From contig NZ_VOBG01000015.1 in the NCBI RefSeq assembly GCF_008369295.1, forward strand, positions 79,558-143,557: a stretch of 64,000 nt of DNA, written 5' to 3'. A program made the position numbers and the translations under genes. Below the pieces are notes generated by a model. The model was not told the DNA's origin. It did no database searches and worked only from the letters and a program-made list of their open reading frames with translations. Shown in pieces: positions 52,063 through 61,744 of the stretch. The DNA comes from Pseudomonas sp. ANT_H4. GTDB lineage: Bacteria > Pseudomonadota > Gammaproteobacteria > Pseudomonadales > Pseudomonadaceae. Positions within the stretch are counted from its first letter, which is position 1. The number at the start of each line of letters is the position of its first letter.

Positions 52063-53409
52063 ATGAATCAGCCTTCGTCTTCTGTTGGGACTTGCCTGGA
52101 TGTGCAGTCCTTCATCAATTCCCAGCCGCTGTCGCGCTATCAGTGGCGTGTAGTGATCCTTTGTTTCCTGATTGTGTTTCTCGACGGCCTCGACACCGCG
52201 GCCATGGGTTTTATCGCCCCCGCGTTGTCCCAGGATTGGGGCATCGACCGCGCCAGCCTCGGCCCGGTGATGAGTGCCGCGTTGATCGGCATGGTGTTTG
52301 GCGCCCTGGGTTCGGGACCCTTGGCCGACCGCTTTGGCCGCAAAGTGGTGCTGGTCGGCGCAGTGTTGGTGTTTGGCGCCTTTAGCCTGGCGTCGGCCTA
52401 TAGCTCCAACGTCGATCAATTGCTGGTGCTGCGATTCCTTACCGGCCTTGGCCTGGGCGCCGGCATGCCGAATGCCACGACCTTGCTGTCCGAATACACC
52501 CCGGAGCGCCACAAGTCGCTGCTGGTGACCAGCATGTTCTGCGGTTTCAACCTGGGGATGGCCGGTGGCGGGTTTATCTCGGCCAAGCTGATCCCTGCGT
52601 TCGGCTGGCACAGTCTGTTGCTGATCGGTGGCATCTTGCCGTTGATTCTGGTGGTGGTGTTGCTGGTGTGGCTGCCGGAGTCGGCGCGTTATCTGGTGGT
52701 GCGCAATCGTGGCACCGACAAGGTGCGCAAGACCCTGGCGCCCATCGAACCGACCATTGTCGCCCAGGCCTCAAGCTTCAGCGTCCCCGAGCAGAAAACC
52801 GTCAAGGCACGCAACGTGTTTGCAGTGATTTTCTCAGGCACTTACAGCACTGGCACCTTGCTGCTGTGGCTCACGTACTTCATGGGCCTGGTGATTGTGT
52901 ACCTGCTGACCAGCTGGTTGCCCACTCTGATGCGTGACAGCGGCGCCAGCATGGAGCAGGCCGCGTTTATCGGTGCCTTGTTCCAGTTTGGTGGTGTGCT
53001 CAGCGCTGTGGGCGTGGGTTGGGCGATGGATCGGTTCAATCCCCACAAGGTCATCGGTATCTTCTACCTGTTGGCCGGGGTATTTGCCTACGCAGTCGGG
53101 CAGAGCCTGGGCAATATCACAGTGTTGGCGACGCTGGTGTTGATCGCCGGGATGTGTGTCAACGGTGCCCAGTCTGCCATGCCATCCCTGGCCGCCCGCT
53201 TCTACCCGACCCAAGGGCGCGCCACCGGTGTGTCGTGGATGCTGGGCATTGGTCGCTTCGGCGCGATTCTCGGTGCATGGATGGGCGCGACATTGCTTGG
53301 CCTGGGCTGGAACTTCGAACAAGTGCTGACAGCACTGGTGATTCCGGCTGCGCTGGCCGCGAGTGCGGTGGTGATCAAGGGCATGGTCAGCCATGCGGAT
53401 GCGACCTGA
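52063..53409 (+). CDS. pcaK: 4-hydroxybenzoate/protocatechuate transporter PcaK
   Basis: 448 residues, aromatic acid:H+ symporter family of MFS. Twelve helices; FLDGLDTAAMGFIAPAL in helix 1 carries the conserved acid pair and GPLADRFGRKVVLVGAVLVF is the loop 2-3 motif. It imports 4-hydroxybenzoate and protocatechuate and aids chemotaxis to them in P. putida. 177 bp after pcaR. Confidence 0.9.
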   Translation: MNQPSSSVGTCLDVQSFINSQPLSRYQWRVVILCFLIVFLDGLDTAAMGFIAPALSQDWGIDRASLGPVMSAALIGMVFGALGSGPLADRFGRKVVLVGAVLVFGAFSLASAYSSNVDQLLVLRFLTGLGLGAGMPNATTLLSEYTPERHKSLLVTSMFCGFNLGMAGGGFISAKLIPAFGWHSLLLIGGILPLILVVVLLVWLPESARYLVVRNRGTDKVRKTLAPIEPTIVAQASSFSVPEQKTVKARNVFAVIFSGTYSTGTLLLWLTYFMGLVIVYLLTSWLPTLMRDSGASMEQAAFIGALFQFGGVLSAVGVGWAMDRFNPHKVIGIFYLLAGVFAYAVGQSLGNITVLATLVLIAGMCVNGAQSAMPSLAARFYPTQGRATGVSWMLGIGRFGAILGAWMGATLLGLGWNFEQVLTALVIPAALAASAVVIKGMVSHADAT

Positions 53410-53436
53410 ACGCAACCGATAGCTAGACAACAATCT

Positions 53437-53469
53437 GTTCGATAATCGAACACTCAGTCGATTATCGGA
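53437..53469 (+). promoter_or_regulatory. Paired PcaR operators before pcaI
   Basis: GTTCGATAATCGAAC (53437-53451), nearly identical to the known P. putida PcaR site, and TCGATTATCGGA (53458-53469), the same core in reverse orientation. Core centres are 19 bp apart, as before pcaR. Expected activation site for pcaIJF and downstream genes. Confidence 0.8.
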
Positions 53470-53557
53470 TTGTTTGGCACATTTCCCCGGCTTAACCTTC
53501 AAGCACTTCGGCGCCGCCCTCGGCGCCTTTTTCGATCAACACCGGGAGCCCAACCCC

Positions 53558-54415
53558 ATGGCTGAAATCCTCACCCTGCACGATGCGGTGAAGCAGTTCG
53601 TCAACGACGGCGATACTGTCGCGCTCGAAGGCTTTACCCACCTGATCCCTACAGCGGCAGGCCATGAAATCATTCGTCAGGGCAAGAAAGACCTGACGCT
53701 GGTGCGAATGACGCCCGACTTGATCTACGACCAACTGATTGGTGCCGGCTGTGCGCGCAGGCTGATTTTCTCCTGGGGCGGCAATCCCGGCGTGGGTTCC
53801 CTGCATCGCCTGCGGGACGCGGTGGAAAAACAGTGGCCGCAGCCGTTGGAGATCGAAGAACACAGTCACGCCGACCTGGCCAATGCCTACGTCGCCGGAG
53901 CATCTGGCCTGCCGTTCGCAGTACTGCGAGCCTACGCAGGCTCTGACCTGCCCAAGGTCAACCCGCTGATCAAGACCGTGACCTGCCCGTTTACTGGTGA
54001 AGTGCTGGCGGCGGTGCCGGCGGTGCGCCCGGACATCACCGTGATCCACGCACAAAAGGCTGATCGCAAGGGCAACGTGCTGTTGTGGGGCATTCTCGGG
54101 GTGCAGAAAGAAGCGGCCCTGGCGGCCAAGCGTTGCATTGTCACCGTAGAAGAAATCGTCGATGACCTCAATGCGCCGATGAACGCCTGTGTGCTGCCAA
54201 CCTGGGCCCTGACTGCCGTTTGTCACGTGCCCGGCGGCGCGCATCCGTCCTACGCCCTCGGTTACACCGAACGCGACAACCGTTTCTATCAAGCCTGGGA
54301 CCCAATCGCCCGGGACCGTGGGACCTTTACCGCCTGGATTGACGAATACATCCACGGCACTGCCGATTTCAGCGAATTCCAGGCCAAGCTGGCCACCGTG
54401 CAGGAGGCCAAGTGA
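53558..54415 (+). CDS. pcaI: 3-oxoadipate CoA-transferase subunit A
   Basis: 285 residues; a family I CoA transferase alpha subunit (DGDTVALEGFTHLIPTAAGHE, LIFSWGGNPGVGSLHRLRD). With PcaJ it moves CoA from succinyl-CoA to 3-oxoadipate. Start ATG 53558 follows CGGGAG; a longer frame from 53474 overlaps the operator. Its stop overlaps pcaJ (TGATG). Confidence 0.95.
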   Translation: MAEILTLHDAVKQFVNDGDTVALEGFTHLIPTAAGHEIIRQGKKDLTLVRMTPDLIYDQLIGAGCARRLIFSWGGNPGVGSLHRLRDAVEKQWPQPLEIEEHSHADLANAYVAGASGLPFAVLRAYAGSDLPKVNPLIKTVTCPFTGEVLAAVPAVRPDITVIHAQKADRKGNVLLWGILGVQKEAALAAKRCIVTVEEIVDDLNAPMNACVLPTWALTAVCHVPGGAHPSYALGYTERDNRFYQAWDPIARDRGTFTAWIDEYIHGTADFSEFQAKLATVQEAK

Positions 54416-55194
54416 TGGCTTACTCGACCAACGAAATGATGACCGTTGCCGCCGCGCGCCGCCTGAAGAACGGTTCGGTGTGCTTCGTCGGCATCGGCCT
54501 GCCCTCCAAGGCTGCCAACCTGGCGCGCCTGACCTCTTCGCCAGATGTGGTGCTGATCTACGAATCTGGCCCGATTGGCGCCAAGCCGTCGGTGCTGCCA
54601 CTGTCCATCGGTGACGGTGAACTGGCGGAAACTGCCGACACCGTCGTGCCTACTGGTGAGATTTTTCGCTACTGGCTGCAGGGCGGGCGCATCGACGTCG
54701 GCTTTCTCGGTGCGGCCCAAGTCGATCGTTTCGGCAACATCAACACCACTGTGGTTGGTGATTATCACCAGCCCAAGGTTCGCCTTCCGGGTGCCGGCGG
54801 CGCGCCGGAGATTGCCGGTTCCGCCAAGAGCGTGCTGATCATCCTCAAGCAGTCGGCGCGTTCGTTTGTCGACAAACTGGACTTCATCACTTCGGTGGGC
54901 CACGGCGAGGGCGGCGATTCCCGTAAACGCCTCGGTCTACCAGGCGCGGGTCCGGTCGGGATTATTACCGACCTGTGCATCATGGAGCCGGAGGAGGGCA
55001 CTCACGAGTTTGTGGTCACCGCGCTGCACCCCGGCGTGACCCGCGAGCAAGTGGTCGCGGCCACGGGTTGGGCGATTCGCTTTGCGGAGCAGCTCAGTAC
55101 CAGCGCTGAGCCCACCGACATCGAACTGACCGCCCTGCGTGATCTTGAAGCCCGCACCGCCGTCGCCCATGGCCAAACCCCAGGAGAAGCCTGA
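54415..55194 (+). CDS. pcaJ: 3-oxoadipate CoA-transferase subunit B
   Basis: 259 residues, beta subunit; the catalytic Glu lies in LIYESGPIGAKP (Glu51). AGGAGG upstream and TGATG overlap with pcaI indicate coupled translation. Its stop overlaps pcaF in the same way. Confidence 0.95.
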   Translation: MAYSTNEMMTVAAARRLKNGSVCFVGIGLPSKAANLARLTSSPDVVLIYESGPIGAKPSVLPLSIGDGELAETADTVVPTGEIFRYWLQGGRIDVGFLGAAQVDRFGNINTTVVGDYHQPKVRLPGAGGAPEIAGSAKSVLIILKQSARSFVDKLDFITSVGHGEGGDSRKRLGLPGAGPVGIITDLCIMEPEEGTHEFVVTALHPGVTREQVVAATGWAIRFAEQLSTSAEPTDIELTALRDLEARTAVAHGQTPGEA

Positions 55195-56399
55195 TGCGCG
55201 ACGTATTTATCTGTGACGCCATTCGTACCCCCATCGGCCGTTTTGGCGGCGGCCTGTCCACCGTGCGTGCCGATGACCTAGCGGCGGTGCCGATCAAGGC
55301 GCTGATGGAACGCAACCCGTCCGTGGATTGGAACGCCGTCGACGAAGTATTTTTCGGCTGTGCGAACCAGGCCGGTGAAGACAACCGCAACGTGGCGCGC
55401 ATGGCCTTGTTGCTGGCCGGCCTGCCGGAGAGCATTCCCGGCGTGACCCTCAATCGCCTGTGCGCTTCGGGTATGGACGCCATCGGCACAGCGTTTCGCG
55501 CCATTGCCAGTGGCGAGATGGAGCTGGCGATTGCCGGCGGCGTCGAGTCGATGTCCCGCGCACCGTTTGTGATGGGCAAGGCTGATGCGGCCTTCTCGCG
55601 CAACATGAAACTGGAAGACACCACCATTGGCTGGCGCTTTATCAACCCGTTGATGAAGGCTCAGTACGGCGTCGATGCGATGCCGCAGACCGCCGATAAT
55701 GTCGCCGACGACTATAAGGTTTCTCGTGCCGACCAGGACGCCTTCGCCCTGCGCAGCCAGCAACGTACCGCAGCGGCTCAAGCCGCCGGGTTCTTTGCTG
55801 AAGAAATTGTCCCGGTACGCGTCGCCCATAAAAAAGGTGAAACCGTGGTCGAGCAGGACGAGCATCCACGGGCCGATATCACCCTGGAAGCCTTGACCAA
55901 ACTAAAACCGGTCAATGGCCCGGACAAAACGGTTACTGCCGGCAACGCGTCGGGTGTCAACGATGGCGCCGCCGCGCTGATCCTGGCTTCTGCCGAAGCG
56001 GTGAAAAAACACGGCCTGACCGCCCGCGCCCGCGTGCTGGGCATGGCCAGCGCCGGTGTTGCTCCTCGTGTGATGGGCATCGGCCCGGTGCCAGCGGTCC
56101 GCAAACTGGTGGAACGCCTGGGTTTGGCTGTCAGCGACTTTGATGTGATTGAACTCAACGAGGCCTTCGCCAGCCAAGGCCTGGCGGTGTTGCGTGAGCT
56201 GGGCCTGGCGGACGATGCGCCTCAGGTCAACCCCAACGGCGGCGCCATCGCCCTCGGCCATCCGCTGGGCATGAGCGGTGCGCGCCTGGTACTGACGGCG
56301 CTCCATCACCTGGAAAAAACCGGCGGCTACAAAGGCCTGGCGACCATGTGTGTCGGCGTCGGCCAAGGCCTGGCCCTGGCCATCGAACGCGTTGAATAA
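55194..56399 (+). CDS. pcaF: Beta-ketoadipyl-CoA thiolase
   Basis: 401 residues; cleaves 3-oxoadipyl-CoA with CoA to succinyl-CoA and acetyl-CoA. Nucleophile Cys90 in LNRLCASGMDA, NEAFASQ, GHPLGMSG and C-terminal TMCVGVGQG complete the thiolase site. Starts in the TGATG overlap with pcaJ. Confidence 0.96.
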   Translation: MRDVFICDAIRTPIGRFGGGLSTVRADDLAAVPIKALMERNPSVDWNAVDEVFFGCANQAGEDNRNVARMALLLAGLPESIPGVTLNRLCASGMDAIGTAFRAIASGEMELAIAGGVESMSRAPFVMGKADAAFSRNMKLEDTTIGWRFINPLMKAQYGVDAMPQTADNVADDYKVSRADQDAFALRSQQRTAAAQAAGFFAEEIVPVRVAHKKGETVVEQDEHPRADITLEALTKLKPVNGPDKTVTAGNASGVNDGAAALILASAEAVKKHGLTARARVLGMASAGVAPRVMGIGPVPAVRKLVERLGLAVSDFDVIELNEAFASQGLAVLRELGLADDAPQVNPNGGAIALGHPLGMSGARLVLTALHHLEKTGGYKGLATMCVGVGQGLALAIERVE

Positions 56400-56418
56400 C
56401 AATAAAGAGGATTGCTCC

Positions 56419-57123
56419 ATGAGTGACAAGCCCGGTTACCGGCGCCCGCAAGCGGGTACTCAGCCTGATTACCTGCACCCGGCCTACCAGTCGACGAACC
56501 TGCGTTCGCCGTCCAAACCGTTGGTGTTTCTGCCCCACTCCCTGTCGGAAATTACTGGCCCGACCATCGGCGCCGAGCACGTTAACGAGAAAGACAACGA
56601 CCTGACCGCTCAGCACGCTGGCGAACCCCAGGGCGAGCGCATCATCATTCACGGGCGAGTGCTCGATGAAAACGGCCTGCCGGTGCCGGGCATCCTCGTG
56701 GAGATCTGGCAGGCCAACGCCGCCGGACGCTACAACCACACGCGCGACGTACACGACGCACCCCTGGATCCGAACTTCACCGGCACCGGTCGCACCGTCA
56801 CCGACGCCGATGGCTGGTACCAGTTCCAGACCATCAAGCCTGGTGCCTACCCGTGGGGCAACCACCACAACGCCTGGCGCCCAGCGCACATTCACTTCTC
56901 GTTGTTCGGCCCCAGTGTGCTGACGCGGCTGGTGACCCAGATGTATTTCCCCGGCGACCCGTTGTTGGCCTACGACCCGATCTACAACTGCGTCCCGGAT
57001 ACGTCTGCCAAGGAACGCCTGATCGCCAGCTTTGACCTGGAAAAAACCATTCCTTCCTATGCCCTCGGTTACCGCTGGGACATCGTCCTGCGCGGCCGCG
57101 ACGCCACGCCGATGGAGAAATGA
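56419..57123 (+). CDS. pcaH: Protocatechuate 3,4-dioxygenase beta subunit
   Basis: 234 residues; carries the non-heme Fe(III) site: Tyr105 (AAGRYNH), Tyr144 (KPGAYPW), His157 and His159 (RPAHIHF). Cuts the protocatechuate ring between C3 and C4 to 3-carboxy-cis,cis-muconate. 19 bp after pcaF; 1 bp before pcaG. Confidence 0.97.
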   Translation: MSDKPGYRRPQAGTQPDYLHPAYQSTNLRSPSKPLVFLPHSLSEITGPTIGAEHVNEKDNDLTAQHAGEPQGERIIIHGRVLDENGLPVPGILVEIWQANAAGRYNHTRDVHDAPLDPNFTGTGRTVTDADGWYQFQTIKPGAYPWGNHHNAWRPAHIHFSLFGPSVLTRLVTQMYFPGDPLLAYDPIYNCVPDTSAKERLIASFDLEKTIPSYALGYRWDIVLRGRDATPMEK

Positions 57124-57124
57124 G

Positions 57125-57691
57125 ATGACCCTCAATGCGACCACGTCCCACACCGTTGGGCCCTATTACCACATCGGCCTGACCTGGCTGAACCGCGAAG
57201 ACCTGGCCAATGCCCAAACCCTGGGCGAGCGCGTGGCGATCACCGGGCGTGTGGTGGATGGCAACGGAGATGTCGTCAACGACGCCATGCTGGAAGTATG
57301 GCAAGCCAACGCCGCCGGAAAATATGACCACCCTGAAGATGAACAGGACAAGCCCCTGGACGCCAATTTCGAAGGGTTTGGCCGGGTGCCGGTGGATGCG
57401 CAAGGGCGTTTTCGGTTCAGCACCATCAAGCCGGGCAGCGTGCCGGGTTTGAAGGGTACGACACAGGCGCCGCATCTGGTGGTGTTGGTGTTTGCCCGTG
57501 GCTTGGTCAAGCACTTGCTGACGCGGATTTACTTTGATGGTGAGACGGCTAATGGCGACGATCCGTTGCTGGCCTGTGTGCCAGAAGAGCGGCGGGGCAC
57601 CTTGATTGCCAAGGCTGATGCTTCGGGTGTGTATCAGTGGAATGTGATTTTGCAGGGCACAGACGAAGAGACGGTGTTCTTCGATTATTGA
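57125..57691 (+). CDS. pcaG: Protocatechuate 3,4-dioxygenase alpha subunit
   Basis: 188 residues, structural partner of PcaH with the intradiol fold (TSHTVGPYYHIGLTW, EVWQANAAGKYDHPED) but without the full set of iron ligands (APHLVVLVFARG in place of AHIH). ATG 57125 follows the pcaH stop by one base. Confidence 0.96.
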   Translation: MTLNATTSHTVGPYYHIGLTWLNREDLANAQTLGERVAITGRVVDGNGDVVNDAMLEVWQANAAGKYDHPEDEQDKPLDANFEGFGRVPVDAQGRFRFSTIKPGSVPGLKGTTQAPHLVVLVFARGLVKHLLTRIYFDGETANGDDPLLACVPEERRGTLIAKADASGVYQWNVILQGTDEETVFFDY

Positions 57692-57827
57692 GTGGGTTTG
57701 AAATTTATCGCAGGCAAGCCCGCGATGAGACCCATCCAGGCAACCCATACCCCAACGTTTACTTGCGGAACGAGTTTGTTGCAAAGTATGTCTAGACTTC
57801 AAACCGTTCCCAACGAGTGAAAAAAAC
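57692..57827. other. pcaG-pcaT gap with half REP unit
   Basis: 136 bp with TATCGCAGGCAAGCC at 57705-57719, a half copy of the repeat at 37.8 kb, and no CGATAATCG core. TTGCAAAGTATGTCTAGACT may be a promoter for pcaT but is weak. Confidence 0.4.
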
Positions 57828-59123
57828 ATGACAACAACGACAAGTCACTACACCGGAGAAGAACGCCGCAAACGGATTTTTGCAATTGTCGGGGCTTCCT
57901 CCGGCAACCTGGTCGAATGGTTCGACTTCTACGTCTATGCCTTCTGCGCCATCTACTTCGCCCCGGCGTTTTTCCCGTCGGACGACCCCACTGTGCAACT
58001 GCTCAACACCGCCGGTGTATTTGCCGCCGGCTTCCTGATGCGCCCGATCGGTGGCTGGCTGTTCGGCCGGGTGGCCGACAAGCACGGGCGCAAGAACTCG
58101 ATGATGATCTCGGTGCTGATGATGTGCGCCGGCTCCCTGGTCATCGCCTTTTTGCCAACCTACAAGGACATCGGCGCCTGGGCACCGGCCTTGCTGTTGG
58201 CGGCGCGATTGTTTCAGGGCCTGTCGGTGGGCGGCGAATACGGCACCACCGCGACCTACATGAGCGAAGTCGCCCTCAAGGGCCAGCGCGGTTTCTTCGC
58301 CTCGTTCCAGTACGTGACCCTGATCGGCGGGCAGCTGCTGGCAGTGTCGGTGGTGGTGATCCTGCAACAACTGCTCACCGAAGATGAACTGCGGGCCTGG
58401 GGCTGGCGGATTCCGTTCGTGATCGGTGCCATCGCGGCGGTGATCTCGCTGTTGCTGCGCCGCTCCCTGAAAGAAACCAGCAGCAAGGAAATGCGGGAAA
58501 ACAAGGACGCCGGCAGCATTGCCGCGCTGTTCCGTGACCACAAGGCGGCGTTTATCACCGTGCTCGGCTACACCGCCGGCGGCTCGCTGATTTTCTACAC
58601 CTTCACCACGTACATGCAGAAGTACCTGGTGAACACCGCTGGCATGCACGCCAAGACCGCCAGCTACATCATGACCGGCGCATTGTTCCTCTATATGTGC
58701 ATGCAGCCCTTGTTCGGCATGCTCTCGGACAAGATTGGTCGGCGTAATTCCATGCTGTGGTTCGGCGCCCTCGGTACGCTGTGCACGGTGCCGATCCTGA
58801 TGACCCTGAAAACCGTTACCAATCCGTTCCTGGCTTTTGTGCTGATCACCCTCGCCCTGGCGATCGTCAGTTTCTACACCTCTATCAGCGGCCTGGTGAA
58901 AGCGGAAATGTTCCCGCCACAAGTGCGCGCCTTGGGTGTCGGCCTGGCTTACGCGGTGGCCAATGCGATCTTCGGCGGCTCGGCGGAATACGTCGCCTTG
59001 GGCCTGAAATCCATTGGCCTGGAAAACACCTTCTATTGGTACGTTACCGGCATGATGGCGGTGGCGTTCCTGTTCAGCTTGCGTCTGCCCAAACAGGCGG
59101 CGTATTTGCACCACGATCTGTAA
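57828..59123 (+). CDS. pcaT: Dicarboxylate MFS transporter PcaT
   Basis: 431 residues, metabolite:H+ symporter family. Begins GASSGNLVEWFDFYVYAFCA, with the loop GWLFGRVADKHGRKNSMMIS and RLFQGLSVGGEYGTTATYMSE conserved in the KgtP/PcaT group. Imports beta-ketoadipate or alpha-ketoglutarate. Sits between pcaG and pcaB. Confidence 0.9.
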   Translation: MTTTTSHYTGEERRKRIFAIVGASSGNLVEWFDFYVYAFCAIYFAPAFFPSDDPTVQLLNTAGVFAAGFLMRPIGGWLFGRVADKHGRKNSMMISVLMMCAGSLVIAFLPTYKDIGAWAPALLLAARLFQGLSVGGEYGTTATYMSEVALKGQRGFFASFQYVTLIGGQLLAVSVVVILQQLLTEDELRAWGWRIPFVIGAIAAVISLLLRRSLKETSSKEMRENKDAGSIAALFRDHKAAFITVLGYTAGGSLIFYTFTTYMQKYLVNTAGMHAKTASYIMTGALFLYMCMQPLFGMLSDKIGRRNSMLWFGALGTLCTVPILMTLKTVTNPFLAFVLITLALAIVSFYTSISGLVKAEMFPPQVRALGVGLAYAVANAIFGGSAEYVALGLKSIGLENTFYWYVTGMMAVAFLFSLRLPKQAAYLHHDL

Positions 59124-59171
59124 CCGGTTGGCGCGCGCCCGTTGCGGGCGTGCGCGACCTAGGGATGGTTT

Positions 59172-60536
59172 ATGACGACGCGCCCGAGCAATCAATTGTT
59201 CGACGCTTATTTCACAGCAGGCAGCATGGCCGAGGTGTTCTGTGATCAGGGCCGGCTGCAGGGCATGCTCGACTTTGAAGCTGCGCTGGCCCGGGCCGAG
59301 GCCCTGGTGGGGTTGATCCCTCAAGCGGCGGTCGCACCTATTGCCCAGGCCTGCCTGGCATCTCTCTACGACACGGTGGCGCTGGGCGAGGCGATTGCCA
59401 CGGCGGGTAACTCGGCGATTCCACTGGTCAAGGCCTTGGGCAAGCAGATTGCTCAAGACGACGCTGGTGCCGAGCGTTATGTGCACTTGGGCGCCACCAG
59501 TCAGGATGTGATGGACACCGGCCTGGTGCTGCAACTGCGCCGCGCCGTGGAGCTGATCGAAAACGATTTGGCACGGTTGGGGGAAACCCTCGCCGTGCAG
59601 GCCCAGCGATATGCCGCCACACCGTTAGCGGGCCGCACCTGGTTGCAACACGCGACGCCCGTCACCCTAGGCATGAAAATCGCCGGCTGGCTTGGCGCGG
59701 TGACCCGCAGTCGACAACGACTGACGCAACTCAAGCCGCGTTTGCTGGTGCTGCAATTTGGCGGCGCCTGCGGAACCCTTGCGGCGTTGGGTGACCAGGC
59801 CATGCCTGTAGCGTTGGCACTGGCCGCCGAGTTGCAGCTGACCTTGCCGGAACAGCCCTGGCACACCCAGCGTGATCGCCTGGTGGAATTTGCCGCCGTG
59901 CTCGGCTTGATCGCCGGTAGCCTCGGCAAACTGGGCCGTGATATCAGCCTGCTGATGCAGACCGAAGCGGCGGAAGTATTCGAACCGTCGGCGCAGGGCA
60001 AGGGCGGCTCCTCGACCATGCCCCACAAACGCAATCCGGTGGGTGCGGCCGTGCTGATCAGCGCCTCGACCCGCGTTCCCGGCCTGGTGGCGACGATGTT
60101 CAGCGCCATGCCCCAGGAGCACGAGCGCAGCTTGGGCCTGTGGCACGCCGAATGGGAAACCTTGCCTGAGATTTGCCGGTTGGTCTCCGGCGCCTTGCAT
60201 CAGGCCTTGCTGGTCAGCGAAGGCCTTGAAGTAGACGCCGAGCGCATGTCTCGTAACCTAGACCTGACCCAGGGGCTGGTGCTGGCCGAAGCGGTGAGCA
60301 TCGTCCTTGCCCAGCGCCTGGGCCGCGAAACAGCCCACCATTTGTTGGAACAATGCTGCAAACGCGCCGTCGCCGAACAGCGCCATCTACGGGCCGTATT
60401 GGCTGACGAGCCGCAAGTTACCACCGAATTATCGGCCGCTGAACTCGATCACCTGCTGGACCCGGCGCACTACCTGGGCCAGGCACACACCTGGGTCGAC
60501 CGCGCGGTGGCCGAACATGTTGCATTGACTGCCTGA
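59172..60536 (+). CDS. pcaB: 3-carboxy-cis,cis-muconate cycloisomerase
   Basis: 454 residues, fumarase/aspartase superfamily: LGATSQDVMDTG, the signature GKGGSSTMPHKRNPVGA and LEVDAERMSRNLDLT. Converts 3-carboxymuconate to 4-carboxymuconolactone. 48 bp after pcaT and 10 bp before pcaD. Confidence 0.95.
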   Translation: MTTRPSNQLFDAYFTAGSMAEVFCDQGRLQGMLDFEAALARAEALVGLIPQAAVAPIAQACLASLYDTVALGEAIATAGNSAIPLVKALGKQIAQDDAGAERYVHLGATSQDVMDTGLVLQLRRAVELIENDLARLGETLAVQAQRYAATPLAGRTWLQHATPVTLGMKIAGWLGAVTRSRQRLTQLKPRLLVLQFGGACGTLAALGDQAMPVALALAAELQLTLPEQPWHTQRDRLVEFAAVLGLIAGSLGKLGRDISLLMQTEAAEVFEPSAQGKGGSSTMPHKRNPVGAAVLISASTRVPGLVATMFSAMPQEHERSLGLWHAEWETLPEICRLVSGALHQALLVSEGLEVDAERMSRNLDLTQGLVLAEAVSIVLAQRLGRETAHHLLEQCCKRAVAEQRHLRAVLADEPQVTTELSAAELDHLLDPAHYLGQAHTWVDRAVAEHVALTA

Positions 60537-60546
60537 GGAGGCTGCT

Positions 60547-61338
60547 GTGGGATTTGTACAACTCGCCGATGGCGAACTGAACTACCAACTCGATGGCCCC
60601 GACGATGCACCGGTGCTGGTGCTGTCCAACTCCCTGGGCACTGACCTGCATATGTGGGATGCGCAGATGCCGGCCTTTACCCAGTATTTTCGAGTGCTGC
60701 GTTTCGATACTCGTGGGCACGGCAAGTCCCTGGTCACCGAAGGGCCTTACAGCATCGAGCAACTGGGGCGAGACGTGTTGGCGCTGCTGGATTCACTGCA
60801 CATTGACCGCGCGCATTTCTGCGGGCTGTCCATGGGCGGCCTGATCGGCCAGTGGCTGGGTATCAACGCCGGCGAGCGCCTGCGCAGGCTGGTGGTGTGC
60901 AATACGGCGGCGAAGATCGGCGAGCCAGCAGTGTGGAACCCACGGATTGAAATGGTCCTACGCGACGGTGCGGCAGCGATGGTTGCCTTGCGTGATGCGT
61001 CGATTTCCCGCTGGTTCACTGCCGATTTTGCCCAAGCCAACCCTTATCAAGCCAAGCAGATTACCGACATGCTGGCGGCGACCTCCCCGCAAGGTTATGC
61101 GGCCAACTGTGCTGCGGTGCGTGATGCTGATTTTCGGGAGCAGTTGTCATCGATCAAGGTGCCGACCCTGGTGATTGCCGGCACTGAAGATGCCGTTACG
61201 CCGCCGGCCGGTGGGCATTTTATCCAGGCTCATGTACAGGGCGCTGAATACGCCGAGTTCTATGCTGCGCACCTGTCCAATGTGCAGGCTGGCGCCGCGT
61301 TCAGCGACCGGGTGCTGGAATTTCTGTTAGCCCACTGA
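60547..61338 (+). CDS. pcaD: 3-oxoadipate enol-lactonase
   Basis: 263 residues, alpha/beta hydrolase: nucleophile Ser95 in FCGLSMGGLIG, Asp in VIAGTEDAVTPP and His in YAAHLSNVQ. Hydrolyses 3-oxoadipate enol-lactone. GTG start at 60547 preceded by GAGGAGG. Confidence 0.94.
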   Translation: MGFVQLADGELNYQLDGPDDAPVLVLSNSLGTDLHMWDAQMPAFTQYFRVLRFDTRGHGKSLVTEGPYSIEQLGRDVLALLDSLHIDRAHFCGLSMGGLIGQWLGINAGERLRRLVVCNTAAKIGEPAVWNPRIEMVLRDGAAAMVALRDASISRWFTADFAQANPYQAKQITDMLAATSPQGYAANCAAVRDADFREQLSSIKVPTLVIAGTEDAVTPPAGGHFIQAHVQGAEYAEFYAAHLSNVQAGAAFSDRVLEFLLAH

Positions 61339-61348
61339 GGAGTCTTTT

Positions 61349-61744
61349 GTGGACGAGAAACAACGCTATGCCGACGGCCTGCAAGTGCGTCGCGAAGTGC
61401 TCGGCGACGCCCACGTCGACCGCAGCCTGAATGCCCTGACCGAGTTCAACTCGGAGTTCCAGGAAATGATTACCCGCCACGCCTGGGGTGATATCTGGAC
61501 CCGTCCGGGCTTGCCTCGGCACACCCGCAGCCTGATCACCATCGCCATGCTGATCGGCATGAACCGCAGTGAGGAACTGAAACTGCACCTGCGTGCGGCA
61601 GCCAGCAATGGTGTGACCCGTGCCGAGATCAAAGAGGTGCTGATGCAGAGCGCGATCTACTGTGGGATTCCGGCGGCCAATGCGACCTTTCACCTGGCGG
61701 AGTCGGTGTGGGATGAGTTGGGCGTTGAGTCGCGGCAACTGTAG
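61349..61744 (+). CDS. pcaC: 4-carboxymuconolactone decarboxylase
   Basis: 131 residues, AhpD-like fold: VRREVLGDAHVDRSL, ITRHAWGDIWTRPGL, ITIAMLIGMNRSEELKLHLR. Forms 3-oxoadipate enol-lactone. GTG start at 61349 with GAGGAG upstream; its stop codon lies inside the repeat at 61741. Confidence 0.94.
   Translation: MDEKQRYADGLQVRREVLGDAHVDRSLNALTEFNSEFQEMITRHAWGDIWTRPGLPRHTRSLITIAMLIGMNRSEELKLHLRAAASNGVTRAEIKEVLMQSAIYCGIPAANATFHLAESVWDELGVESRQL

Noticed and set aside
57792..59534. 580-codon frame antisense to pcaT/pcaB
   Set aside because: Spans two well-supported genes and has low-complexity Gln/His/Arg composition.
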